This document shows, piece by piece, positions 1 through 7,651 of a DNA stretch of 33,323 bases. Location of the stretch: the NCBI GenBank assembly GCA_031283085.1, contig JAITCM010000041.1, positions 1-33,323 on the forward strand. The letters run 5' to 3'. This DNA comes from Chitinispirillales bacterium. GTDB lineage: Bacteria; Fibrobacterota; Chitinivibrionia; Chitinivibrionales; Chitinispirillaceae. Below the pieces are notes generated by a model, which saw only the letters and a program-made list of their open reading frames with translations, searched no databases and was not told where the DNA came from. A program made the translations under genes and the position numbers. Position 1 is the first letter of the stretch; each line of letters opens with the position of its first letter.

Positions 1-15
1 CCTTTTTACGCAATA

Positions 16-237
16 ACCTATGGGATAGCAGATAACTTTGTAACGGTTTAAAATAAAAATGTGTTAACTCGGTCAATTATATTATTTTGTTAAAATGGGC
101 TTTTTGACGCTATTTTAGGGCGGTTGGGGAACGTTTGGGGCTACCTATGGGACGGTAGTGTAAAAAATACAGGTCGATGCCCGTTTTTTATTTTTTTGAT
201 AGTTTACCCACAAATGCTGTTTTTGACCGTATTTAGG
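16..237. repeat. Degenerate direct repeat, two copies of about 120 nt
   Basis: Two blocks recur in the same order. A 16-nt block beginning ACCTATGGGA occurs at 16-31 and 143-158. A block beginning TTTTTGAC and continuing to TATTT(T)AGG occurs at 101-120 and 220-237. The offsets are 127 and 119 nt, so the units have diverged by small indels. The DNA between is AT-rich and carries no convincing reading frame. This could be the edge of a larger repeat family that continues left of the window, or an old duplication of an intergenic segment. Confidence 0.4.
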
Positions 238-334
238 CACTTTTGGGGACAGCCGAACACCTTTAAAATGTTGCCCTCACCTGCCGCCGTCGGGCGCGTA
301 GATGGCGTTTGGGCGTGTAATGCCGGCCGATAGC

Positions 335-529
335 TTACCCGTCGTCGCGGGCGTTGCCGATGTGCTTCTTGTTCGTGAGGCATTGGACGGTGTTATAAAC
401 GGTGCCTGTCTCCTCGTTGAGTGGCTTGCGGGCGGCGTTGCCGCAGGTATTGAAGGCGGTCGGCAGGCGCAGTGCCGTCACCGGCAACGCCGGATTGAAG
501 CGCTTGCTCGCCGCGCCGACGGCTTCCGC
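335..529 (-). other. Possible start-less ORF or gene remnant in the left intergenic region
   Basis: Between the repeat and tcdA (238-654) there is no gene I can support. The best candidate is an open minus-strand frame of 64 codons that begins right after stop codons and ends with TAA at 335-337. It ends with residues NARDDG, and its composition looks protein-like, but there is no ATG and no ribosome binding site and I do not recognise the family. Plus-strand frames over the same DNA look like its shadows. It is recorded as a possible decayed gene. Confidence 0.2.
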
Positions 530-654
530 TTAAATTTAACTCCGGCGGCGGTGGCGTTTACTATATTTAAGCGGTGAAGGTAACTATGCGGAGTCAGTTT
601 GAGTTTGGCTTTAAATATTTTAAAGATTCCATTAATCATAAAAGGAAATTTCGG

Positions 655-1482
655 TTGATACCCGACTACCACTTCGGAAGATTGGAACTGCTGGTAGGCG
701 CCGACTGCCTCAAGGCGCTGAAGACGGCCGGCGTCGCGTTGTTCGGCGTGGGCGGCGTGGGCAGTTGGTGCGCCGAGGGGCTGGTGCGTTCCGGAATCGG
801 GAAGTTGACGATAATCGATTCCGACGTCGTCAACCCGTCCAACATCAATCGGCAGCTTCCCGCGACGTCAATTACCGTGGGCAGGCCCAAGGTGGAGGTT
901 TTGGGCGAACGTCTGCGGGAGATAAACCCGGATGCGGAGATTACGGCGTTGCGGAGGACGTATAGCTGGGAGGTTCGGGATGAGTTTGACTTGAGCGGGT
1001 ACGACTACGTCATAGACGCCATAGACAGTTTATCGAGCAAGGTGGAGTTGATAATCAACGCGAGCGCCGCCGGAGCGACGCTCTTTTCGGCGCTTGGGGC
1101 GGCTTGCAAGGTGGACGCCACGCGGGTGCGGGTCAGTTCCATTTGGAAGTCGGACAGGTGCAAGCTCGGTAGGTTCGTCCGCAAGCGGTTGAGGAAGCGC
1201 GGGTTTAAGGGAGACTTTACTTGCGTGTGGAGCGACGAGGGGGCTTTTGTCGGGGATAGCTGCGCTAATACCGACGATGATTGTATCAATACCGATTGTG
1301 ATGATAGTGTTGTTGACGGTGTTGATACAAATGATAATGCCGGTAATAATCATGTTATCGCGCCGGCCGATAAAACAGTAAACGGTTCGCTGGTGTGCGT
1401 GACGGGGGTCTTTGGGTTTGTACTGTCGGGGCTTGTCGTTAATGATATTATCAATAAGACGAAGCCAATCAACGCAAAGTAA
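655..1482 (+). CDS. tcdA: tRNA threonylcarbamoyladenosine dehydratase (TcdA/CsdL, ThiF/E1 superfamily)
   Basis: This family catalyses the ATP-dependent dehydration of t6A37 to cyclic t6A (ct6A) in ANN-decoding tRNAs. The Rossmann nucleotide-binding motif GVGGVGSW follows directly after the family's short N-terminal stretch (YHFGRLELLVG). Further along are IDSDVVNPSNINRQ, typical of E1-like adenylating enzymes, and DAIDSLSSKVELI. I prefer the TTG start at 655, because AAAGGAAA at 641-648 is well spaced from it and the protein then begins where TcdA proteins usually do. An in-frame GTG at 574 would add 27 unlike residues. Odd feature: a roughly 35-residue Asp/Asn/Thr-rich stretch (about 1261-1380) interrupts the C-terminal part before the conserved hydrophobic tail (VTGVFGFVLSGLVV). 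A different ThiF-family function is possible but less likely. Confidence 0.88.
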   Translation: MIPDYHFGRLELLVGADCLKALKTAGVALFGVGGVGSWCAEGLVRSGIGKLTIIDSDVVNPSNINRQLPATSITVGRPKVEVLGERLREINPDAEITALRRTYSWEVRDEFDLSGYDYVIDAIDSLSSKVELIINASAAGATLFSALGAACKVDATRVRVSSIWKSDRCKLGRFVRKRLRKRGFKGDFTCVWSDEGAFVGDSCANTDDDCINTDCDDSVVDGVDTNDNAGNNHVIAPADKTVNGSLVCVTGVFGFVLSGLVVNDIINKTKPINAK

Positions 1483-1526
1483 CGCGTATCAATACAAATA
1501 AATCAGCAGGAAGGCGTCACCATATT

Positions 1527-2213
1527 ATGGCGACCGTCAAAATCGGAAATATGACACTGGGAACGGTCCCGCGCGTAGTCGGTATAATCGACCGACCGAT
1601 GCCCGTGGAGCGCCTCCAAAAGTTTATCGACCGCGGTATTGATATTTTCGAGATTCGCGCCGACCTGTTCAACAAGCCTGTCGACAGGGTTATCGCCTAT
1701 ATCAAAACCGTCAAGGAATCAATATCATCCCCGTTGATAGGAACTGTAAGAGAGACGGACCGCAACCGCGCTGACCGGATTGACCTGCTGGTATCCCTTT
1801 CAAAACACGTCGATATAATAGACGTTGAGCTCGGTATACCGGAGTGGCGAGATGTGGTCGCCGGTGTCGCCGGTTCGTCGGCGATAATAATGGTTTCCGA
1901 ACACGATTTCAACGCGACACCCGATATTGCCGGGCTCAAAGATATCGTCAAGCGGTCATTAAAGCAGGGCGCCAGGATAGTAAAGATTGCGGTGACGGCA
2001 AAGACCGCGTCGGACGTCACGCGGTTACTGCGCTTCACCGAGGACTGCGAGGTTCCCGTAGTCACAATGGCAATGGGCGACGCCGGCAAGATAAGCCGCG
2101 TAGCCGCGCCGCTCTTCGGTTCGCTATTTGTCTACGGCTATCTGAGAAAACCCGTCGTACCCGGCCAGTTGTCGGCGCTTGCGATTGCCAGGGCGCTTAA
2201 AGTATATTATTGA
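1527..2213 (+). CDS. aroD: Type I 3-dehydroquinate dehydratase
   Basis: This is a shikimate-pathway enzyme that converts 3-dehydroquinate to 3-dehydroshikimate through a Schiff-base lysine. The type I hallmarks are in order: EIRAD (E42, R44, D46), the catalytic-histidine motif SEHDF, the Schiff-base lysine motif VKIAVTAKTA, the MAMGDAGKISR segment and the C-terminal PGQLSA loop. At 228 residues it is normal for the family. AGGAAGG at 1509-1515 lies upstream of the ATG with slightly long spacing. The 44-nt gap from tcdA holds the AT-rich string ATCAATACAAA, which is also found in the HEPN-GluRS linker. It probably forms a loose plus-strand run with tcdA and the radical SAM gene. Confidence 0.95.
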   Translation: MATVKIGNMTLGTVPRVVGIIDRPMPVERLQKFIDRGIDIFEIRADLFNKPVDRVIAYIKTVKESISSPLIGTVRETDRNRADRIDLLVSLSKHVDIIDVELGIPEWRDVVAGVAGSSAIIMVSEHDFNATPDIAGLKDIVKRSLKQGARIVKIAVTAKTASDVTRLLRFTEDCEVPVVTMAMGDAGKISRVAAPLFGSLFVYGYLRKPVVPGQLSALAIARALKVYY

Positions 2214-2237
2214 TGATGAGAAAGGGTATGTTTTCTA

Positions 2238-2984
2238 ATGTACGACATGAGAAAAATCCGCAACCACATATACGGCCCCATTCGCTCGCGCCGCTTGGGG
2301 AATTCTTTGGGGGTAGACATGGTGCCCCACAAGACCTGCTCGCTTGACTGCGTCTACTGCGAGTGCGGGGCGACCACCGTCCATACTATAGAGAGGCGTG
2401 AGTACATCGACACCGACGCCGTCATTAACGAAATCGACGGCTACCTGTCGGACTCGCCCCCGCCGGGCTGCGTGACATTCGGCGGTAGCGGAGAGCCGAC
2501 TCTGCACAGCGGGCTGGGACGAATCATCAAACATCTCAAAGAGCGCTTTCCGTCGCAAAAATTGGCGTTGCTCACGAACAGCACGCTCTTGGGGGACCGC
2601 GGTCTGCGAGAGGAAATACTGCCGTGCGACCTCATCCTCCCGTCGCTCGACGCGGTCACCGACAAAGTGTTCCGCGAAATAAACGCGCCGGTCGCCGGAA
2701 TTGATTGCGCCGGAATCATCAACGCGCTGACGGCGCTGTCGGCGGAGTATCGCGGGCAGATGTGGCTGGAGGTTTTCATCGCGCCCGGTATCAATGACAG
2801 CGACAGCGATGTCGTTCTATTTAAGGAGGCCATAGCGCGGATAAACCCCGCGCGTGTTCAGTTGAATAGCCTGGCTCGAAAAGGGACGCGCGAAACGCTG
2901 GCCCCGGCGCCCATAGAGTTGCTTGAGGGGATTGCTCGGCGGCTGGAACCTTTGCCGGTGGAGATTGTCGCCATGATGAAATGA
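2238..2984 (+). CDS. Radical SAM protein, COG0731-like
   Basis: A 4Fe-4S/S-adenosylmethionine radical enzyme with the cluster motif CSLDCVYC (C34, C38, C41; CX3CX2C). The preceding IYGPIRSRRLGNSLGVD and the later FGGSGEPTLH are typical of the COG0731 group, sometimes annotated as wyosine-related or simply as Fe-S oxidoreductase. At 248 residues it has a core radical SAM barrel and no obvious accessory domain. GAGAAAGGG upstream supports the ATG at 2238; a second in-frame ATG lies three codons later. It starts 24 nt after aroD, so co-transcription is likely. The substrate cannot be deduced from the sequence. Confidence 0.85.
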   Translation: MYDMRKIRNHIYGPIRSRRLGNSLGVDMVPHKTCSLDCVYCECGATTVHTIERREYIDTDAVINEIDGYLSDSPPPGCVTFGGSGEPTLHSGLGRIIKHLKERFPSQKLALLTNSTLLGDRGLREEILPCDLILPSLDAVTDKVFREINAPVAGIDCAGIINALTALSAEYRGQMWLEVFIAPGINDSDSDVVLFKEAIARINPARVQLNSLARKGTRETLAPAPIELLEGIARRLEPLPVEIVAMMK

Positions 2985-3034
2985 AAGATGTGAAATTGAA
3001 ATGCCGAACCGTTAATACCGCGTCAATACCGGCA

Positions 3035-3931
3035 TTAACCCCGCAGCGATTCTTTCAACTGTTCAATCTCCCTGCGCACCGTCTCCAAACCCGAAAAGTC
3101 TTCCGTTTGCACCATGGAGATTTTTTTTGCGTACAGTTCCAAAAGCTTGGATTCCACCGGTTTGGGCTCTTTATCCATTGATATCAGCGATATGACCGCG
3201 TCCACGTCGTCTTTGAACCGGTATCCCGTCATGAAAGCGCGGAACTGTTTTTGCGCCTTCATGAAACCGGCTTTGTCGACGCGCTGGTAGAGCATGGACG
3301 GAATGTACTCTTTCAGTAAGAGTTCCTCAGGGTTGACGCCGGGCGTGGCAATCGTTACTGGAATGGGTTCGTTCCACTCTATTTGGTTGATTAGGGAATC
3401 TATCTCGTTTTGCAGATGCTCCATCTGCTGTTCCCGGAATATCGCCTGGTACATTATCGGCACGGCGTTGATGCCGAGCACGGCGTTGCCGACCTTTTTG
3501 AAGGAGCCGGCGAAGTAGATGTCGCCGGGCTGCTCCAGTATCTCCTGCTCTGTGTGGAACGGGACGACCTTGGCCGGGGTGGGTATGAATTCCTCGAACT
3601 CTCCCATGTCCTCAAGCCTCTCGCGCAGCTTTTGCGGGTCTAACGCCGACTCCAAGCCGTCCATACTTTCTATCATCTCCTTGAGCCCTTCGCTTAACCC
3701 GTCGCCTTCGAGCGGTATGCCCATCTCCGATATCAGGAAGTCTTTCAGGCTGTTTTGCTCCTTGTAGTTGCCCTGTACGGCTAATAGGCCGCCGTGCACC
3801 ATAGAGGCTACCGGATGCTTCATGGTTATGAACTCGGCGGGGTCTATGTCTATCTTGGCGTACACGATTACCCGTCCGTCCAGGTGTTCCGGGTCGCCCT
3901 TTTTTCTCTCCACATTGAGCACGTTGTTCAT
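3035..3931 (-). CDS. Conserved-looking hypothetical protein, partner of the upstream membrane protein
   Basis: A 298-residue protein that I do not recognise. It is acidic and mostly hydrophilic, without a signal peptide. A Glu/Leu-rich helical region (about residues 75-115) precedes a segment around VVPFHTEQEILEQPGDIYFAGSF. The C-terminal third is charged and probably helical. Its ATG overlaps the stop codon of the upstream membrane protein gene (ATGA, 3928-3931), so the two are translationally coupled and probably work together, for example as a membrane anchor with a cytoplasmic partner (inference). It converges with the radical SAM gene, with only about 50 nt between. Confidence 0.7.
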   Translation of the reverse strand: MNNVLNVERKKGDPEHLDGRVIVYAKIDIDPAEFITMKHPVASMVHGGLLAVQGNYKEQNSLKDFLISEMGIPLEGDGLSEGLKEMIESMDGLESALDPQKLRERLEDMGEFEEFIPTPAKVVPFHTEQEILEQPGDIYFAGSFKKVGNAVLGINAVPIMYQAIFREQQMEHLQNEIDSLINQIEWNEPIPVTIATPGVNPEELLLKEYIPSMLYQRVDKAGFMKAQKQFRAFMTGYRFKDDVDAVISLISMDKEPKPVESKLLELYAKKISMVQTEDFSGLETVRREIEQLKESLRG

Positions 3932-4770
3932 GGCTGCGCCTCACTCTTTTCTCCCGACGCCTTGTCGAGCGTGCCGTTTGCTATTGCCCGGAACATGATG
4001 AGCGTCGATATTACGATGAAAACGTGCCACGTCCATTCGGCACTCACCCCGCTCAGGGAGACGAGCGCGGCGCCGAGTGTCACGGGGGTGACCGAGTAGC
4101 AGGCTACGCGCAGGAAGTACCCGTAGCCGCTTGAGCGGTCGGCGCTGAAAATGTAGGCGGCCAGCGACAGGAAAGCGGCGCTGAGCGTTATCGAAAAGAA
4201 TCCTGAGAACAGGCTCATTATGATGAAACACGCCGCCATATACCCCTTGTTGGCGTTTAAGTACTCCTGCGTGTCCGCCGCCGTTAGTTTCATGTTTCTT
4301 TTACCGATGAGCGCCGCGTATGGTACCTCTATGCGCATATTCACAAATTCCGCGGTCGCCCGCTTTAGCACGACGGCGGGCGCGGATGGGCCCAAGCCGT
4401 GCGGTTCGGGCGGCGTGCGGGTGTCCACGACAAGGAAATTGTCCGGCAATCGGCCAAAGAAGCGCGAATGCCCGGCTAAGCGGTCCATGAGCGCGGCGAG
4501 CGCGTTCCCGGATATCGCGTACGGCTGGTCGCGGTCGGTCAGAAGCCGCCCGTCCCGTATCTCCATATCGCCGAAGAGCGTGCCCACGAGCGCCGCGACG
4601 CCGCGCTCCGGGTGAACGAAGTAATAGGCCCTGGCAAATCCGGTTACCAGCGAGGTTAGAACGAGCAGTTTGACCATGAACAGGCCGACGCGCCCCCAAG
4701 ACCGCCACGTGGCCTCACGGTAGAAACGGGCGTCGAAGATAGCGCGGTGCAAATCGCTGAAAAAGGCCAA
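3928..4770 (-). CDS. Multi-pass membrane protein, DUF1189-like
   Basis: A 280-residue membrane protein. One hydrophobic helix (about residues 28-50, VGLFMVKLLVLTSLVTGFA) is followed by a soluble region of about 120 residues. At least three closely spaced C-terminal helices come after it (about 165-265). This one-plus-loop-plus-three/four layout resembles DUF1189 proteins, but the assignment rests on topology rather than a diagnostic motif. The start is a TTG at 4770 with AAAAGGAA at good spacing. The gene ends in a 4-nt overlap with the downstream hypothetical gene. Its function is unknown. Confidence 0.65.
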   Translation of the reverse strand: MAFFSDLHRAIFDARFYREATWRSWGRVGLFMVKLLVLTSLVTGFARAYYFVHPERGVAALVGTLFGDMEIRDGRLLTDRDQPYAISGNALAALMDRLAGHSRFFGRLPDNFLVVDTRTPPEPHGLGPSAPAVVLKRATAEFVNMRIEVPYAALIGKRNMKLTAADTQEYLNANKGYMAACFIIMSLFSGFFSITLSAAFLSLAAYIFSADRSSGYGYFLRVACYSVTPVTLGAALVSLSGVSAEWTWHVFIVISTLIMFRAIANGTLDKASGEKSEAQP

Positions 4771-4988
4771 AGCGGGTTCCTTTTGGTAAGGCCGTTATAT
4801 ATGATACATAAAAATAACTGTCGCCGGAGGCATAAGGGTATTTTTTTTGAAGACGGTATTTTAAGAAAAAATAAAAAAATGTATTTTGCCTCTTGATTTT
4901 TTAACGGATAAGCGCTAACATTGAAAGTAGAGGGGGCAAACGATGCCCGCTAAAAAACGCGAACCGACAGTAAAAAAGGGGTGTTACC

Positions 4989-5111
4989 ATGAAAACTAAG
5001 AGCTTGGTTAAACTGCTGATTTTGTTGGTGTTGACACTGACGGTCGCCGTGCCGTACGCGCAAGCCGCCCAGGTTCCCGTTGCGGGCGCGGGGCAGTACG
5101 CGGCAAGGTGA
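4989..5111 (+). CDS. Orphan 40-residue ORF made almost entirely of a signal peptide (possible truncated secreted protein)
   Basis: The ATG at 4989 follows AAAAAGGGGTG. It encodes a basic N-terminus (MKTKSLVK), a long leucine/valine core and a signal-peptidase-I-type end (PYAQAAQ), then only about 15 more residues before TGA. Just after the stop, another frame reads KVTLENRD before it too closes at 5164-5166, so a frameshift or truncation of a longer exported protein is plausible; a genuine tiny secreted peptide is the alternative. A further short frame, 4943-4999, with its own purine-rich site (AGAGGGGG), overlaps its start in another register. The rest of the 4771-5263 gap is AT-rich upstream and featureless downstream. 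Confidence 0.45.
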   Translation: MKTKSLVKLLILLVLTLTVAVPYAQAAQVPVAGAGQYAAR

Positions 5112-5263
5112 CGCTCGAAAATAGAGACGTCGTCCGGGGATGCCCATCGGTATTCCCCCACCGATGTTAGGCCTTTTAAATCCCGGGCGATGTTCTCTCG
5201 TTTTAAACCTCGCGGCAAACGCCCAAAGCGCGGGTTGACGACAGTGGGCGAGCTGATTGTAAC

Positions 5264-6361
5264 CTACACATTAAACTTGAAAAACATGATGTCGCCGTCC
5301 TTGACGACGTACTCGCGGCCCTCGGACCGAATCTTCCCGGCGGCCCTTATAGCGGCCTCGGATTTGTATGCCTCAAGGTCAGACAGCGAGTAGACGTCCG
5401 CCCTGATGAAGCCCTTCTCAAAGTCGGTATGGATTACCCCGGCGGCCTGCGGCGCGGTGGCGCCGGCGTGAATCGTCCAGGCGCGGTTCTCCTCCTTTCC
5501 GGCTGTGAAGAAGGTCTCCAAACCCAGCAGTTTGTATATGCCCCGCGCCAAAACGTTCAGCCCGGGTTCAGGAAGCCCCAAACTCTCCAAAAAATCCGCC
5601 CGCTCCTCCGGCGGCAGTTCCGCTATCTCCGACTCCGCCTTGCCGCAAATCTTCACGTAAGACGCCCCCTCGCCGGCGGCGTGCCCCGCCACGGCCTTGA
5701 CGTACCGGTTATCCTCCTGTAAATCGCCCTCCCCGACGTTGGTGACGTAGAGGACGGGCTTTGAAGTCAAAAGGTGCATGTCCGAGACGGCCGCAAGCTC
5801 CTCCGCGTCGAGCGCCTTACGCGCCGGAACGCCCTTGCCGAGCGCCTCACACACCTTTTCGTAGACGGACAGCCGCGCCTTCATCTCCTTGTCGCCCGTC
5901 TTGGCGGCCTTAGACACACGCGTAAGCCCCTTCTCCGCGGTCTCGAAATCCTTGAGCATTAATTCCGTATCAACTGTGGATATGTCGCGCAACGGGTCAA
6001 CCCCGCCGTCAACGTGAACGACGTCGCCGTCGTCGAAGCAGCGAACAACGTGAACGACGGCGTCCACGCTCTTTATGTGGCCGAGGAACTGGTTGCCCAA
6101 CCCCTCGCCCTTGCTGGCGCCGCGGACGAGCCCGGCGATGTCGATTAATTCGAGGTACGCCGGAACGATTTTGTCGGTCGGTATGGCGGAGGTAATCCGG
6201 GCGAGCCTTTCGTCGGGCACCGGGACGACGCCGTGGTTGGGGTCTATGGTGCAAAACGGATAGTTGGCCGCTTCAGCCCTTCCGGAACCGGAGCACAGGG
6301 CGTTGAAGATTGTGGACTTGCCTACGTTGGGGAGGCCGATTATGCCGGCGGTTAATCCCAT
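5264..6361 (-). CDS. ychF: Ribosome-binding ATPase YchF (Obg-family P-loop protein)
   Basis: A universally conserved P-loop protein of the Obg family with ATP preference. It binds ribosomes and is linked to stress and redox responses. The P-loop is GLPNVGKST (residues 9-17). The switch/G3 region is DIAGLVRGASKGEGLGNQFL, with the Obg-type glycine run. The N-terminal sequence and the C-terminal TGS-like domain (TFFTAGKEENRAWTIHAGATAPQAAGVIHTDFEKGFIRA) match YchF. At 365 residues it is standard length. AAAGGATG precedes the ATG. It lies 64 nt downstream of the amidohydrolase gene on the same strand. Confidence 0.97.
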   Translation of the reverse strand: MGLTAGIIGLPNVGKSTIFNALCSGSGRAEAANYPFCTIDPNHGVVPVPDERLARITSAIPTDKIVPAYLELIDIAGLVRGASKGEGLGNQFLGHIKSVDAVVHVVRCFDDGDVVHVDGGVDPLRDISTVDTELMLKDFETAEKGLTRVSKAAKTGDKEMKARLSVYEKVCEALGKGVPARKALDAEELAAVSDMHLLTSKPVLYVTNVGEGDLQEDNRYVKAVAGHAAGEGASYVKICGKAESEIAELPPEERADFLESLGLPEPGLNVLARGIYKLLGLETFFTAGKEENRAWTIHAGATAPQAAGVIHTDFEKGFIRADVYSLSDLEAYKSEAAIRAAGKIRSEGREYVVKDGDIMFFKFNV

Positions 6362-6425
6362 AGTATTACATCCTTTGTATGTTGATGTTTGCGGTGGTGA
6401 ACTGTGTTCGCCGCCGCCTTTGAAA

Positions 6426-7238
6426 TCAATACCCTAATAACTTCTCCGCGTTTACGTGGAAGACCGCCTCTATCTCCGCGTCGCTTAGGCCGCTGCGCTT
6501 TATCCACTCCACGCTTTCCCCCTGGCCGTACCACGGGGAGTCGCTGCCGAAGAGGATTTTTTCCGGGCCGTGCTTTCGGCATATACGGACGAAATCCTCA
6601 GGCGATAATAACCCGTATATGGCGGAGGTGTCGAAGAATATGTCTAAACCGGCCAGCGTTTCCTCAACCTCCTTCCAGACCATCCAGCCGCCCAGGTGAG
6701 CCGCTACCATCTTCAGGGCGGGGAAGTTCTCGTGGACTTTGCGGAGCGCGGGGGGCATGGCGTGGTCGTTTGTGAACGGGCCGGGGTCTTTGCCGGAGTG
6801 GAAGACGACGATAAGCCCCGCCGAGGCGAGCTTCTCGTACATCGGGAAAGCCTTAGGGTCGTCAACGTAGCTGTATTGATACTCCGGGTGCAGCTTGATA
6901 CCCTTTATTCCGTTTACGGACAGGAAGTCGATTTCCGCCTCGAAGCCCTCCATCTCCGGGTGCATGGCGCCGAATTGGATGATTTCGGGACAGGCGGAGC
7001 CGGTGTCGGCGCAGCCCCTGTTTATCGTGGATACCTGAGACGGCTTCGTGGCGACCGGCAGGGCGACGGACTTGCCGACCCCGCTCGCCCGCATACTCTC
7101 GATTAGGCCGCCGACAGTGCCGTCGGTGTGGTTCTTCATGGCGATTGTCGGCGCGGCGTTCTCTATCAGCCGCGTGAGCGCCCGCTCCGCCAGCTCCGGC
7201 GGGAAGAAATGGGTGTGAAAGTCTATGATTGTCGTCAT
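6426..7238 (-). CDS. Amidohydrolase-family (amidohydrolase 2) metal-dependent hydrolase
   Basis: A TIM-barrel hydrolase of 270 residues. The first metal-binding motif is DFHTHFF (H8, H10). It is followed by the barrel motifs IKLHPEYQ, VVFHSGKDPG, AAHLGGW and the C-terminal GSDSPWYGQ, which carries the catalytic aspartate. This is the amidohydrolase-2 pattern, shared with decarboxylases such as ACMSD and with lactonases. The substrate cannot be called. It is the first gene of a minus-strand pair with ychF. The region 7239-7429 upstream separates it from the divergent hicA remnant. Confidence 0.85.
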   Translation of the reverse strand: MTTIIDFHTHFFPPELAERALTRLIENAAPTIAMKNHTDGTVGGLIESMRASGVGKSVALPVATKPSQVSTINRGCADTGSACPEIIQFGAMHPEMEGFEAEIDFLSVNGIKGIKLHPEYQYSYVDDPKAFPMYEKLASAGLIVVFHSGKDPGPFTNDHAMPPALRKVHENFPALKMVAAHLGGWMVWKEVEETLAGLDIFFDTSAIYGLLSPEDFVRICRKHGPEKILFGSDSPWYGQGESVEWIKRSGLSDAEIEAVFHVNAEKLLGY

Positions 7239-7386
7239 TGCGTAAAAATAATTTATGGGTGGATGAAGAATGCCGTCTATCGACCATTTTCTCGACCCGG
7301 TATCCCCGCCGTTATTTATATTGAAAGGCAGGCGAACGGGAAAAGGGCCACGGCGGCCGGGGCGCCGAACCGTAAAGACACATTAT

Positions 7387-7417
7387 TTTACAAAAGCGTG
7401 GATACAAAAATTATTTT
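7387..7417 (+). promoter_or_regulatory. Possible sigma70-type promoter of the hicA remnant / FISUMP gene A
   Basis: TTTACA at 7387-7392 is followed after about 18-19 nt by an AT-rich TTATTTT box (7411-7417), placed just before GAGGGCGCT and the ATG at 7430. The match is modest. It is the only obvious promoter for FISUMP gene A, because DNA homologous to FISUMP gene B starts only at 7601 and so excludes the TATATT boxes found upstream of gene B. Confidence 0.3.
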
Positions 7418-7429
7418 ATAGAGGGCGCT

Positions 7430-7606
7430 ATGACGGACAAAGTACGGTATTTAAGCCGAGATTTGATAAAGTTTATAGAGGACGACGGATGGGCGCTGGT
7501 GCGCGTCAGCGGTTCGCATCATCATTACAGGCATCCGATAAAGCCGGGGATTACTACCGTCAAACATCCTGAAAAAGACATTCCGCCGGGCACGGCGCAT
7601 ATAGAC
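7430..7606 (+). pseudogene. HicA-type mRNA interferase toxin, 3'-truncated and fused in frame to FISUMP gene A
   Basis: Residues 1-57 read as a HicA/YcfA-type toxin (double-stranded-RNA-binding fold, ribosome-independent mRNA cleavage). Seen are SRDLIKFIEDDGW, the catalytic-histidine block GSHHHYRHP and TTVKHPEKDIPPGT. HicA proteins normally continue with a short C-terminal helix (of the type RSILKQAG), which is missing. Instead the frame enters DNA homologous to the upstream region of FISUMP gene B, starting at ATAGAC (7601), and stays open through the FISUMP gene. No hicB antitoxin gene is visible nearby. I read it as a toxin gene beheaded at its 3' end by recombination. A functional HicA-FISUMP fusion is unlikely, because the signal peptide would be internal. 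Confidence 0.75.
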
Positions 7607-7651
7607 AGCCCGCATTACGGTTTCAGTGAAAACATAAAAAGGGGTTTTCCG

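Noticed and set aside
302-577. Plus-strand 91-codon frame before tcdA
   Set aside because: Valine/alanine/arginine-rich shadow composition, no ribosome binding site, and it competes with a more protein-like minus-strand frame.
4901-5218. Minus-strand 105-codon frame opposite the orphan signal peptide
   Set aside because: Its N-terminal part looks somewhat protein-like, but the rest is the antisense of a convincing signal peptide and there is no ribosome binding site or known family.
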